From positions 1-42,005 of the forward strand of contig JAUXTU010000017.1 of NCBI GenBank assembly GCA_030679145.1: 42,005 nt of DNA. Direction: 5' to 3'. The position numbers were made by a program, and so were the translations under genes. Shown piece after piece: positions 31,998 to 40,534 of the stretch. The DNA is from Bacteroidota bacterium. GTDB taxonomy: Bacteria; Bacteroidota; Ignavibacteria; UBA10030; UBA8401. The first letter of the stretch is position 1; every line of letters begins with the position of its first letter. The notes below the pieces were generated by a model that was not told the origin of the DNA, made no database searches, and saw only the letters and a program-made list of their open reading frames with translations.

Positions 31998-33719
31998 TTA
32001 TTTTCCGCAATTCATTTGTGTTGATTCTTTTTTTGCGCTCTGATTCTTTGGATTGATCTTTAATACTAGTTGATATTCGGCGCACGACCGCGCACGGATC
32101 GCTTTTGCTTCAGCTGAGGTCAATTGCAGATCACCGCTTTGAACCGCTAACATTTGGGCTAAAAACAAGTGCAATCCTTCATCTTTTTTTTCTTTTTCGT
32201 ACGTCAAGCCTTTTTCTAGCTTCTCAATGGCCCCAGGAATATTCTTGTCTTTATATTCAAATAATGCAAGAGATTTATAAGCACCAATAATGAGTTGCGT
32301 TTGCAGTACCGTTTTGGTGGGATCTGCCTTCATAATGCTGTCCGCAAGACCAATCATCAAGGTTGCATGGTATCGGCCTTTGTCAACGGAATCCTGAAGA
32401 CTATAAATTTGTACAAGCGATTGATGATATTGCGGATTGTTGGGTCGGAGCGCAACAATCCTTTTATAGTAATTTTTTGCGGTATCTATTTTATCGAGCA
32501 CAAAATATGAATACGCAGTCCAATATAGAGCCGTAATATTTTTTTGATCCTTCACAAGTAATTTTTCATACTGCACAACAGCTTTATCATATCGTTTTTG
32601 ATTCAAAAAGATAGCCGCTAATGTACCGATCGCATCGGAGTTACTACTATCCAAATTAAGTGTTTTTTCAAGAAAATTTATGGCATTGATGGTATCTTTC
32701 ACTTGAAAATATGAATACCCCATTCGATACATTTCTTCGGCACTCAACGAATCTACAATAAATGTTTTATATAGATCGAGTGATTTTTGATATTCTTTTG
32801 CCAAATAATAAGAATGTCCCAGCATTGATTTCAGTTCTTTATTCTTTGAATTCAATTTGATCGATTGTTCTAGTGCCGGAATTGCTTCTAAATAGATTTT
32901 CGCATTGTAGAGCGATACGGCATACATCTCCCACGCATCCACATTATCTTTCTTTAGCTCAGTATATTTTTTAAAGAATTCTGCTGCCTCACGCCAATAC
33001 ACTTTTGTGCGATACATTGTATATGCAGCATCATAGATCACTTTGTCGTTCGTTGGATCAAGTCTGATCGATTCCTGCAAATGCAGCATCACTTCAGTTA
33101 TTTGTGTCGCATTCAAACTGCGGTTCTTAAGTATAGAGAGTGCAAGTTTATAATGAAGGAATGCACTTGTGGAATCCAAGTGCACTGCCGTTCGTAGATT
33201 TTCAACGGCAAGGACAATAATATTTTGACGTGCATAAACTTCGGAAAGTCCGATGTACACTTCAATATTCTTTGAATCGATTTCTTTAGCCTGCGAGAAA
33301 TAGATCGAAGCTTTATCAAGTGAATCCAATTCAAGATAGGTTTGACCGAAAGCCAATGGGCATATAACACTATTTTTATGATACTTCTGTGCCATCTTGT
33401 ATTGTTTTGCAGCTTTATCCCACAAACCAAGTTTTCCGTACACACGAAGAATTGAGGCAATAGCCGGTTCAAATTCGTCATTAAAATCTAATGACCGCTC
33501 TAAAGATATTTGTGCATTCTGGATATCTCCTTTTTGCCGGAAGGTTTCTCCAAGATAGTAATGTGCTTCTGCATTTCGTGAATTTGCAGCAATAAATTTT
33601 TGGAAGGATTGAATTGCCTGATCGTATGATTTTTTTTCAAGCGCAGCTTTCCCAAGCGAAAGATCATCTTGCGCAAAACTCAATGACGTAATTAACAACA
33701 GAACGAACAAAACTCTCAT
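31998..33719 (-). CDS. Large periplasmic TPR protein
   Basis: The 573-aa protein has a signal peptide (MRVLFVLLLITSLSFAQ). About a dozen TPR units with A-x-Y-x-L-G/A-x8-A consensus fill it: AEAHYYLGETFRQKGDIQNA, EVYIGLSEVYARQNIIVLAV, AEEMYRMGYSYFQVKDTINA and ITALYWTAYSYFVLDKIDTA. The C-terminus is Cys-containing and basic. TPR arrays assemble protein complexes. It sits 15 bp downstream of the PstS-like gene and is probably part of the TonB-driven machinery. The TPR character is clear; the partner is inference from order. Confidence 0.88.
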   Translation of the reverse strand: MRVLFVLLLITSLSFAQDDLSLGKAALEKKSYDQAIQSFQKFIAANSRNAEAHYYLGETFRQKGDIQNAQISLERSLDFNDEFEPAIASILRVYGKLGLWDKAAKQYKMAQKYHKNSVICPLAFGQTYLELDSLDKASIYFSQAKEIDSKNIEVYIGLSEVYARQNIIVLAVENLRTAVHLDSTSAFLHYKLALSILKNRSLNATQITEVMLHLQESIRLDPTNDKVIYDAAYTMYRTKVYWREAAEFFKKYTELKKDNVDAWEMYAVSLYNAKIYLEAIPALEQSIKLNSKNKELKSMLGHSYYLAKEYQKSLDLYKTFIVDSLSAEEMYRMGYSYFQVKDTINAINFLEKTLNLDSSNSDAIGTLAAIFLNQKRYDKAVVQYEKLLVKDQKNITALYWTAYSYFVLDKIDTAKNYYKRIVALRPNNPQYHQSLVQIYSLQDSVDKGRYHATLMIGLADSIMKADPTKTVLQTQLIIGAYKSLALFEYKDKNIPGAIEKLEKGLTYEKEKKDEGLHLFLAQMLAVQSGDLQLTSAEAKAIRARSCAEYQLVLKINPKNQSAKKESTQMNCGK

Positions 33720-33734
33720 CTCTTTATCCTATCT

Positions 33735-34682
33735 TTATGGGGTATTCAATTGAACTAAACGTACGGGCATTGTTGCCGGAACAAGTCCGTTACTTACAAT
33801 AATCTTTTGTCCATCTGAACTTGCCGCGAACGTTATAAATCCGAGACCGACACCTTTCCCGACATTGTGGGAATAAACATAGATCGTCCGGGTAAGCGGA
33901 TAATATTTCCGATAAATGTGTGCTTGATGCGGTAAAAAATATTCTATCTCTGTTGAAGAACTATCACGCTTAAAATTCGGATCACCGATTTCCAGCGCTT
34001 TTAGGTTCTCCGGCATTTTAGAGAGCCATGATGTTCCTATAAAACCGATGACATTTGGACGTTCATTAACGATCGAAAAAATCTCCGAAGACGTTGAACA
34101 CGGATAAAACGATTGGGTCAATGAATCAGTACCTAAAACTCGTTTCTTTACGAATTCATGAACACCGCTGTTTGGGTCTCCCATCGCAACAATAATGGCA
34201 CTCGTAAGCGATGAACCTTTTACTTCAGACCATCGTCCAATTTTCCCCGAAAGAATTTTACGCAATTCAGTGATATCGAGTTTTGCAAGCGAATTTTTCT
34301 TGTTGACAACAGCTGCAACACCATCATATGCGATCTTAATAGAATCAACTTCAAGATTATTTTGAGCGATCACCATTCGCTCTTCGTCATTAAATTCTCT
34401 TGCACAGACGATCAACTTAACACTGTCATTAAGCATTTGCACGATTGCTTCGCGTGAAGTTGATGATCGGTTGACAATCTTTACCTGCTCATACATCCTT
34501 TGAAAATCTTTTACTTGAATATCAATCACCGGAAAAACATCTTCCGATGTGATCATCGTAAGACTCCCGCTGGTAAGAGTCTCACGTTTTTCATTCGAAC
34601 ATGAAGTTAGTACGGCAACAGAAATGAGAATTAGAAGTGCAACAACAAAACCGTTACGGTTATTACATCTGACGTTCTTCAT
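33735..34682 (-). CDS. PstS-like phosphate-binding lipoprotein
   Basis: The 315-aa product from ATG 34682 has a lipoprotein signal (basic start MKNVRCNNRNG, then a helix ending VLTSC). The mature part has PstS-family features: TSGSLTMITSEDV, NRSSTSREAIVQML, LIVCAREFNDEE, DELRKIL-like LDITELRKILSG, DPNSGVHEFVKKRVLG, and VIGFIGTSWLS. PstS binds phosphate for the PstSCAB ABC importer. No pstC, pstA or pstB is nearby; instead the gene follows tonB and exb genes. A longer start at 34748 would overlap the preceding gene more and destroys the signal. The 5' end overlaps the small membrane gene by 20 bp. Confidence 0.87.
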   Translation of the reverse strand: MKNVRCNNRNGFVVALLILISVAVLTSCSNEKRETLTSGSLTMITSEDVFPVIDIQVKDFQRMYEQVKIVNRSSTSREAIVQMLNDSVKLIVCAREFNDEERMVIAQNNLEVDSIKIAYDGVAAVVNKKNSLAKLDITELRKILSGKIGRWSEVKGSSLTSAIIVAMGDPNSGVHEFVKKRVLGTDSLTQSFYPCSTSSEIFSIVNERPNVIGFIGTSWLSKMPENLKALEIGDPNFKRDSSSTEIEYFLPHQAHIYRKYYPLTRTIYVYSHNVGKGVGLGFITFAASSDGQKIIVSNGLVPATMPVRLVQLNTP

Positions 34683-34878
34683 CTTCGTGCCGCTGTTTAA
34701 TCCGCAGAGAAACAAATCGATAGAGTCCATAAAGAAGAAGTACGACACCGAACATTATTCGGGATTTTTCGGGAATATTGTATTCTGCAGGGATCAGAAA
34801 GAGCACATAAAGACCCAGCACCGTAAATATTCCCGCCATAGCATAACTGAAATACACAAATATCTTATTTGGATCCAT
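34663..34878 (-). CDS. Small two-TM membrane protein
   Basis: The 71-aa product has two hydrophobic segments (about 7-29, VYFSYAMAGIFTVLGLYVLF, and about 41-57, IMFGVVLLLYGLYRFVSL) and a charged end (RIKQRHEDEERQM). I recognise no family. It lies between tonB (8 bp away) and the PstS-like gene (20-bp overlap) on the same strand, so it is translated in the operon. A role as an inner-membrane partner of the TonB system is inference. Confidence 0.75.
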   Translation of the reverse strand: MDPNKIFVYFSYAMAGIFTVLGLYVLFLIPAEYNIPEKSRIMFGVVLLLYGLYRFVSLRIKQRHEDEERQM

Positions 34879-34886
34879 CCTAAATA

Positions 34887-35618
34887 TTATCGCCCGGCAT
34901 TCAATCTAAATTTAAATGGAATAGAAACCCAAACTGAAACCGGACCGTTGTTCATGATTGCCGGAGTAAATTTCCACTTCATAGCAGCATCAATAGCAGG
35001 CTGGTTAAATAATTCTGCATCAGATTTCAATACCTGTGCTTTTTTGGGATTACCTTCTTTGTCAACCCAGATCTTCACCCAGACTGTTCCTTCAACACCG
35101 GCACGACGTGCAATTTCAGGATATACAGGCGAAGGATTGTTTCCAGGAAGCGGTTGCGGTTGTTTTTCTACCGGTACGAAATCTGGTGGCGGACCATCTT
35201 CTTCAATCCTTATGTCCTGTTCAATCTCAACGGGACCGCCTCCATCTCCTTCGCCGATTGGAGCGGTGCTCGACATTTCTTCCTGAGTTGCAATTGTCTG
35301 CTCAGGATTAATTTCTGCGTCCGGAACAGGAACAGGCGTTCCAACTGTCGGTTTTGCTGTCGGCGCTTCAACGGATACCGCGGGTGCTGTTTGAGAGTTT
35401 TGAATTGAAGGAGGCGGACCGAGATCGCTGTATTTCATAATGCGAACTGAATATACCGGTTCGTCCTCTTCCATTAATTTCCCTATGCCGTAATAAGCAC
35501 CCATACCCAACAAGTGAAAACTGCCCGCAATAATTAATGCAGTAACAGAATACTTTTGAGTTAATGTTCTCATTTCTTTGTAACCATAGGCGACACTTGG
35601 TGCAGTAGTCGTTGCCAT
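34887..35618 (-). CDS. tonB: TonB-family energy transducer
   Basis: The 243-aa protein starts with a short cytosolic stretch and one TM (about 24-45, YSVTALIIAGSFHLLGMGAY). A Pro/Glu-rich periplasmic linker follows (about 65-160), then the TonB C-terminal domain (about 163-243): SPVYPEIARRAGVEGTVWVK, WVDKEGNPKKAQVLKS and AAMKWKFTPAIMNNGPVSVW. It passes proton-motive force from ExbB-ExbD to outer-membrane receptors or to other envelope partners. ATG 35618 has AAGGAA 7-8 nt upstream. It lies directly after the second exbD gene. Confidence 0.93.
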   Translation of the reverse strand: MATTTAPSVAYGYKEMRTLTQKYSVTALIIAGSFHLLGMGAYYGIGKLMEEDEPVYSVRIMKYSDLGPPPSIQNSQTAPAVSVEAPTAKPTVGTPVPVPDAEINPEQTIATQEEMSSTAPIGEGDGGGPVEIEQDIRIEEDGPPPDFVPVEKQPQPLPGNNPSPVYPEIARRAGVEGTVWVKIWVDKEGNPKKAQVLKSDAELFNQPAIDAAMKWKFTPAIMNNGPVSVWVSIPFKFRLNAGR

Positions 35619-35642
35619 AAAAATTATTCCTTACTCTTTAAA

Positions 35643-36152
35643 TTACAACGTTCCGATGATTTTTTTATCCGCATCTAACATCGGTGCTAAACTAAATCTA
35701 GTGATACTATTGATGTTCAATTCATCCATAATATCCACCATATCAATGTACTTTGCTTTTCCATCGACTTTGATCAATGTGATTAATTTTGGATTTGCAG
35801 CATTTCGTTCTTTCAATAATTTCCCAAGATTAATCAATTTTTCTTTTCTCTCTTTCCCGTCAACTGTAACTGGGTCTTCTTCTGCTATATTCCAGAATAT
35901 TCTAAAGTCTTCTGAAATCCGAAGGGTCAACAAATTTGTCCCGGCAACTGGAACATCAATCTCTTTTGGTGGCAAGTTAATTTCCATCGTCTGGGGTTTA
36001 CTCATTGATGTCGTAAGCATAAAAAAGGTCAATAACAAAAATGCAACGTCAACCATTGGTGTCATATCTAGACGGACGGCAATTCGTTTCTTCTTTTTCT
36101 TACCGCCGTGTTTTTGTTTACCTTTCGATTGCGATAGATCTACATCTGCCAT
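35643..36152 (-). CDS. exbD: ExbD-family biopolymer transporter (second copy)
   Basis: The 169-aa protein has a basic Lys-rich cytosolic tail (GKQKHGGKKKKKRIAVRLD) and one TM with the essential Asp in DMTPMVDVAFLLLTFFMLTT. A periplasmic ExbD domain follows, with PKEIDVPVAGTN and KLITLIKVDGKAKYIDMVDI. It works with ExbB to channel protons and energise TonB. It is the second of two adjacent, different ExbDs, an arrangement common in Bacteroidota. The ATG at 36152 has GGAGT upstream. Confidence 0.93.
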   Translation of the reverse strand: MADVDLSQSKGKQKHGGKKKKKRIAVRLDMTPMVDVAFLLLTFFMLTTSMSKPQTMEINLPPKEIDVPVAGTNLLTLRISEDFRIFWNIAEEDPVTVDGKERKEKLINLGKLLKERNAANPKLITLIKVDGKAKYIDMVDIMDELNINSITRFSLAPMLDADKKIIGTL

Positions 36153-36174
36153 AGGGTGTTACTCCTAATTAAAA

Positions 36175-36630
36175 TTATTTTTCCATATTTGTTACAAGAT
36201 TAAAGCGGGTTATGTGTTCTTGTTGAAGAACTTCCATAACGCTTTGAATTACTTTGTATTCAGATTGCTGATCCGCCTTGATTACTGTACGAAGTTTTGG
36301 ATTTCTAATGCGCGATGTCCTAAGCAATTCCGGTAATTCTGCCAATGTTACTTGCATGCCTGCTTTCAGAGCGTATTGTTGTCCAAACACGGCGGCCCGA
36401 AGGTTTTGATTATCTAGACCAAGGAAAACTCCTCCATCTTTATCAACAGTAACCGTCATAACATCACTATCGGGAAGTTTAATTGCAGAATGTGATTCAG
36501 GAATAATTACTTCGGCTACATCTTGAGCTTTAAATGTTGTTGATAACATAAAAAATGTCAGCAATAAAAACCCTACATCCACCATCGGGGTCATATCAAG
36601 CTTGAATCCGACACGTTTTTTCTTTGACAT
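36175..36630 (-). CDS. exbD: ExbD-family biopolymer transporter (first copy)
   Basis: The 151-aa protein has a short basic start (MSKKKRVGFKLDMTPMVDVG) with the TM Asp and then LLLTFFMLSTTF. The periplasmic part includes ALKAGMQVTLAELPELLRTS and KLRTVIKADQQSEYKVIQSV. It follows exbB by 20 bp and precedes the second exbD by 22 bp. AGGAGT precedes the ATG. The two copies may form mixed ExbD dimers. Confidence 0.93.
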   Translation of the reverse strand: MSKKKRVGFKLDMTPMVDVGFLLLTFFMLSTTFKAQDVAEVIIPESHSAIKLPDSDVMTVTVDKDGGVFLGLDNQNLRAAVFGQQYALKAGMQVTLAELPELLRTSRIRNPKLRTVIKADQQSEYKVIQSVMEVLQQEHITRFNLVTNMEK

Positions 36631-36650
36631 ACTAACTCCTGCGAATGAAA

Positions 36651-37373
36651 TTATTCGTGTTTGGATTGCAAGTTCATCATAATATCTTTACTTGCTTCAT
36701 CGATCATATAGGTCATACCATCGATCTTTGTTGTAAAGAAGTTGTAAGCAACAATTGCAACGATCGCAATTGCAATTCCACCTGCAGTATTGATAAGGGC
36801 TTCGGAGATACCGAGGGAAAGAGCAGCCGAATCAGTTGCACCTGCTTTTGCCAGAGCAGCGAAAGAACGAATCATACCAAGCACCGTTCCAAGCAGTCCC
36901 ACCATTGTTGCAATTGAAGCAATTGTAGAAAGTGAAATAAGATTCCGTTCTAAGATCGGCATTTCAAGCATTGTTGCTTCTTCGATCACACGTTTTACTT
37001 CTTCCATTTTTTCTTTCTTGTTCAAATCTTTTTTCGGCATTAATTCCTGATATCGTTCCAAACCGGTTCTTACAATATTCGCCATTGAACCGCGTTGTGC
37101 ATCACACGCAGCGATAGCGGCGGGGATATCATTCGAGTTTAAATTAGTGACAAGTGTTTTAAGGTATTTCGGAAGCGGACCGCGACCTCCTGCTTTTTTC
37201 AGAGAAAGAAGCCGTTCAACAATATATGTTAACACCATGATCGAAAGAGCTACAAGCGCTACAACAAGAGGACCGCCGTCCTTAACAAATTGTGGCAGTG
37301 TAAATTCAAAGATCAAATATCCAAGTATAAATGCACCGAAGAGGATGACTAAGTTGAGTGTACCTTGTTTCAT
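36651..37373 (-). CDS. exbB: ExbB/TolQ/MotA-family proton channel protein
   Basis: The 240-aa protein has TMs at about 5-22 (LNLVILFGAFILGYLIFE), 34-53, about 145-170 and about 185-210. The ExbB signature is in LISLSTIASIATMVGLLGTV and MIRSFAALAKAGATDSAALS, with LGISEALINTAGGIAIAIVA. It forms the pentameric proton channel around ExbD. AAGGAG lies upstream of the ATG. It follows the STAS gene by 43 bp. Confidence 0.94.
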   Translation of the reverse strand: MKQGTLNLVILFGAFILGYLIFEFTLPQFVKDGGPLVVALVALSIMVLTYIVERLLSLKKAGGRGPLPKYLKTLVTNLNSNDIPAAIAACDAQRGSMANIVRTGLERYQELMPKKDLNKKEKMEEVKRVIEEATMLEMPILERNLISLSTIASIATMVGLLGTVLGMIRSFAALAKAGATDSAALSLGISEALINTAGGIAIAIVAIVAYNFFTTKIDGMTYMIDEASKDIMMNLQSKHE

Positions 37374-37416
37374 AGAACGACTCCTTGTAATGAAATATTT
37401 ATTGATTTAAAGTTAT

Positions 37417-37764
37417 TTACTTTGCTATTGCGTAAATCGCGTCTTCACGCTTTTCCGCTGTGGTAAAGATCGTTGAAAGCTTTGTTACGACAAAAATGTT
37501 CGTGATGCTTTTGTTAGTATTACAAAGAATAAACTTACCCTGACGATTAGTGTATGATGTGTGTGCCGAGACCAGTGCACCTATCGCCGATGAATTCAGA
37601 TACTCAACATCACCAAGATCAACTATCAGTTTGCGGTTCCCCTGTTCAAGCAATGATGCAACTGCTTTTTTAAGTTCGTCAGTTTCATCGCCTCCGACTA
37701 ACGATCCTTTCGGTTCAAGGATGACCACTGACCCATCATTAATAGACGAAGATTTAATTTTCAT
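37417..37764 (-). CDS. STAS-domain protein (anti-sigma factor antagonist type)
   Basis: The 115-aa protein is a single STAS domain: SVVILEPKGSLVGGDETDEL, RKLIVDLGDVEYLNSSAIGA (containing the D-L-x-x-V-x-Y-x-[D/N]-S-S-x-[G/A] phosphorylation motif, Ser about 58-59), and FILCNTNKSITNIFVVT. SpoIIAA-type proteins are switched by a serine kinase and bind anti-sigma factors. No kinase or sigma gene lies near it. It is the first gene of the operon with exbB, exbD and tonB. AAGGGG is 9 nt upstream of the ATG. Coupling a STAS switch to TonB energy genes is unusual. Confidence 0.9.
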   Translation of the reverse strand: MKIKSSSINDGSVVILEPKGSLVGGDETDELKKAVASLLEQGNRKLIVDLGDVEYLNSSAIGALVSAHTSYTNRQGKFILCNTNKSITNIFVVTKLSTIFTTAEKREDAIYAIAK

Positions 37765-37833
37765 TGCGAATGCCCCTTACGATGAGAATATATTGAGGGT
37801 GCTAAGACTGCCATCAATTTTAATAATATAATG

Positions 37834-37862
37834 AAGATAAAGATAGAGAAATCAAGTTGCAA
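37834..37862 (-). promoter_or_regulatory. Possible promoter of the STAS-exb-tonB operon
   Basis: On the minus strand TTGCAA (37862-37857) and TATCTT (37839-37834) are spaced by 17 bp, upstream of the STAS gene at 37764. The match is moderate; sigma70-type reading may not apply fully in this phylum. The remaining part of the 177-bp gap shows nothing else that I recognise. Confidence 0.3.
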
Positions 37863-37941
37863 TAAGAAATTTCGATGATTTTCTTAATATTCAGCATTAT
37901 ATTTTTTGACGTAAAGAATGAAAATCTACACTAATTATGGT

Positions 37942-40044
37942 TTACTGTTTAATAATTTTCCGTTTTAATTCATCAACACTATTTGTCGGAAGTTCACAAG
38001 CATAATTTTTGCACAAATATGCCGTTGGTTTCCCATCAATCAGGCGTAATTCTTTTGTAAAAGAAAGTTTTGAATCAAAAAAAACTCTCTGTGAATCATT
38101 CATTACAATTGTATTCAAATTTGGCGTGAATTCTTCGGCAATAGAATCGAGGAAAAATTCTGCATTGCTCGATTGTTCAAAAACAATCACAAGATGCTCT
38201 GGCGGCGAAAGGAAATATTCCAGCGTTGCCATTAATTGGGGCATTACTTGTGGAGATTGAACTAATAAAGTACAGAAATGCTTCAATGTTTTTTGAGCAT
38301 AATCTTTCAAAGATTGATCATTCGTCAATTCATACAGTCTGAGCAGATTCATCACTGCAATAGAATTTCCTGTTGGTTCTGCACCATCATACGCTTCTTT
38401 CATTCGTACCAGTATAGAGTCATCTTTTCCTGATGTATCGTAAAATCCACCTTCAGCCGAATCCCAAAACAGTGTGATAGTCCTCCCTGTTAATTCTTCC
38501 GCCCATTGCAGCCAACGCAGATCAAACGTTGATTGATAAAGATCCACCAGACCGTAGACCAAAAACATATAGTCTTCAAGATGAGCTTCATATTTTACTT
38601 CTCCATCACGATACCGGCGAAAAAGAATTTTCTGTTCGGGATTATATATTGTTGTGAAAATAAATTCAGCTGCACGGATTGCGGCAGTTAGGTATGCCGG
38701 TTCATGAAGTGTTCGTGATGCCCTCGCCAACGCTCCTATCATCAGTCCATTCCACGATGTAAGAACTTTATCATCACGCTGAGGACGAGGACGTTTATTT
38801 CTTACCTCAAGTAATTTCTTCTTTGACGAAGAAAGCGATAAACGAACTTTATCAGTTTTTAACGAAAATTGTACGGCTGTTTGTTCTATCGTAAACGGGT
38901 TAAACAAAATATTTTTATCAACAAATTCCTGATGCGGATCGGAAAATGCATTTCCATTTTCCTCAACACCGTAATGATAACAGAATATCTTTGATTCATC
39001 AGCGGTCAAAATAGTATCGAGCTCAGATTTTTTCCAGACATAGAATGCACCTTCAATCTTATGTCCCTCTTTTTCAAGATCGATACTATCTGCATCTTCT
39101 GCAGAAAAGAATCCTCCCTCAGCCGACGTCATATCACGAAGAACATAATCACTCGTTTCGCGTGCAACAGTCGCAAAAAATTCATCTTTGGTAATCTGAT
39201 ACGCATCGAGATATGAATTTATTAATTGCGCTTGGTCATACAACATCTTCTCAAAATGTGGAACACGCCACTGCGTATCAACAGAATAGCGATGGAAACC
39301 TCCGCCAAGATGATCGTACATTCCTCCGCTTGCCATTGCCATCAATGTGGTGAGAGACATCTTCAATGCTTCTTGATCTTTTGTGCGATAATGATACCGG
39401 AATAAAAAATTAAAAATAACCGGACGGGGAAATTTTGTTCCATTTCCGAATCCCGCAAATTTTGGATCGTATCCGGCTGCAATCTGATGATACGTTCGCT
39501 TCAAAATAATATCATCAAGTTCGGTACTTTTACTATCAACAAAATGACGATGCTGTAATGCTTTTGTTAATTCTTCTCCTGAGTTGAGAACATTATCTCG
39601 ATCGCTCTGCCATACTTCGTTTATTCTTTCAAGCAATGACGGAAATCCAGGACGATTATATCCATCGTTCGGCGGAAAATATGTTCCGCCATAAAAAGGT
39701 TTTAAATCTGGTGTAAGAAATACAGAAAGCGGCCAACCGCCCTGTCCAGTCATTGTCTGGACGGCTGTCATATAAACTTTATCAACATCCGGGCGTTCTT
39801 CCCTGTCAACTTTAATGTTCACAAAGTATTTGTTCATCAATGCGGCGATCGATTCATTCTCAAATGATTCACGCTCCATTACGTGACACCAATGACATGT
39901 TGAATAACCGATAGAAAGGAAAATCAGCTTGTTCTCCTGCTTGGCTTTTTCAAACGCTTCATTCCCCCACGGGAACCAATCGACCGGGTTGTTTGCGTGT
40001 TGTAATAGATAAGGAGATTTTTCGGTCTTAAGTTTATTAGACAT
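37942..40044 (-). CDS. YyaL/SPATA20-like thioredoxin-fold protein (DUF255)
   Basis: The 700-aa protein begins with the DUF255 thioredoxin-like domain (about 1-165): [19 protein letters not shown], the CHWC redox motif at 50-53 ([15 protein letters not shown]), and [21 protein letters not shown] long (alpha/alpha) barrel domain follows, like N-acyl-glucosamine epimerases and glycosidases, with [36 protein letters not shown] and [13 protein letters not shown]. The length is normal for the family. The precise activity is not established. No signal peptide is seen. It is followed by the promoter region of the STAS operon. Confidence 0.92.
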   Translation of the reverse strand: MSNKLKTEKSPYLLQHANNPVDWFPWGNEAFEKAKQENKLIFLSIGYSTCHWCHVMERESFENESIAALMNKYFVNIKVDREERPDVDKVYMTAVQTMTGQGGWPLSVFLTPDLKPFYGGTYFPPNDGYNRPGFPSLLERINEVWQSDRDNVLNSGEELTKALQHRHFVDSKSTELDDIILKRTYHQIAAGYDPKFAGFGNGTKFPRPVIFNFLFRYHYRTKDQEALKMSLTTLMAMASGGMYDHLGGGFHRYSVDTQWRVPHFEKMLYDQAQLINSYLDAYQITKDEFFATVARETSDYVLRDMTSAEGGFFSAEDADSIDLEKEGHKIEGAFYVWKKSELDTILTADESKIFCYHYGVEENGNAFSDPHQEFVDKNILFNPFTIEQTAVQFSLKTDKVRLSLSSSKKKLLEVRNKRPRPQRDDKVLTSWNGLMIGALARASRTLHEPAYLTAAIRAAEFIFTTIYNPEQKILFRRYRDGEVKYEAHLEDYMFLVYGLVDLYQSTFDLRWLQWAEELTGRTITLFWDSAEGGFYDTSGKDDSILVRMKEAYDGAEPTGNSIAVMNLLRLYELTNDQSLKDYAQKTLKHFCTLLVQSPQVMPQLMATLEYFLSPPEHLVIVFEQSSNAEFFLDSIAEEFTPNLNTIVMNDSQRVFFDSKLSFTKELRLIDGKPTAYLCKNYACELPTNSVDELKRKIIKQ

Positions 40045-40046
40045 TT

Positions 40047-40080
40047 AAAGTTGAGAATGTTGTAAGGTTTAGAACGTTAA
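40047..40080. repeat. Left arm of inverted repeat flanking the four-helix-bundle gene
   Basis: Read on the minus strand it contains AAACCTTACAACATTC. The right arm on the plus strand contains AAACCTTTTAACATTC at 40507-40522. By eye the arms agree in the AAACCTT and AACATTC blocks. Confidence 0.45.
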
Positions 40081-40448
40081 TCTTTCTTTGATTTTTTTAG
40101 ATACTTAATGAAATTAGCAATTTGTGAAGAAACGATTATTGCAAGTTCAGAAAGTTCATTGAATCGTTGATCTTGAATATATTTAAGATCGTTTGCAACA
40201 ATCAGAAGGTTTCTGACTTCACCGCAAGATCCCTTTGAATAGAAGAGAAATCGCACAAACTCTTTATTATTATTTCGTTCAAATCCTTCAGCAATGTTCG
40301 ACATTACAGAAACTGATGCTCTTTGTATTTGATCTCGAAAACCAAAATCTTTTAACGCTTTCCCTTCTGAACACATAGTATAAACAGCCGTTGTAAGTAT
40401 TCTAGCCTTTTGCCATGCTTCAACTTCTTCAAAACGTTTGATAGTCAT
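40077..40448 (-). CDS. Four-helix-bundle protein (S23/IVS-encoded family)
   Basis: The 123-aa protein starts at ATG 40448 with AGGAGG 6 nt upstream. It shows the four-helix-bundle text FEEVEAWQKARILTTAVYTM, RDQIQRASVSVMSNIAEGFE, FVRFLFYSKGSCGEVRNLLI and ELAIIVSSQIANFIKYLKK. Members were first seen in 23S rRNA intervening sequences and are widely scattered in Bacteroidota and related genomes. Their role is unknown. A longer frame from 40523 would begin inside a flanking repeat. Imperfect inverted repeats flank the gene (40047-40080 and 40494-40532). Confidence 0.88.
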   Translation of the reverse strand: MTIKRFEEVEAWQKARILTTAVYTMCSEGKALKDFGFRDQIQRASVSVMSNIAEGFERNNNKEFVRFLFYSKGSCGEVRNLLIVANDLKYIQDQRFNELSELAIIVSSQIANFIKYLKKSKKD

Positions 40449-40493
40449 ATATCCTCCTAATATGAGATAGTTAAATAATTTGATTTTGAAACA

Positions 40494-40532
40494 TTTTGAA
40501 CTTTCAAACCTTTTAACATTCAAACGTTAAGA
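40494..40532. repeat. Right arm of inverted repeat flanking the four-helix-bundle gene
   Basis: ATTTTGAACTTTCAAACCTT, then TTAACATTCAAACGTTAAG. It matches the reverse complement of 40047-40080 imperfectly and lies between the gene start and the lptD stop. Confidence 0.45.
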
Positions 40533-40534
40533 AT

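Noticed and set aside
34549-35286. Plus-strand ORF of 245 codons
   Set aside because: Antisense to tonB, the small membrane gene and the PstS-like gene, all of which have ribosome binding sites and domains.
40449-40523. Longer start of the four-helix-bundle protein
   Set aside because: The additional residues come from the flanking repeat; AGGAGG directly before ATG 40448 fixes the start.
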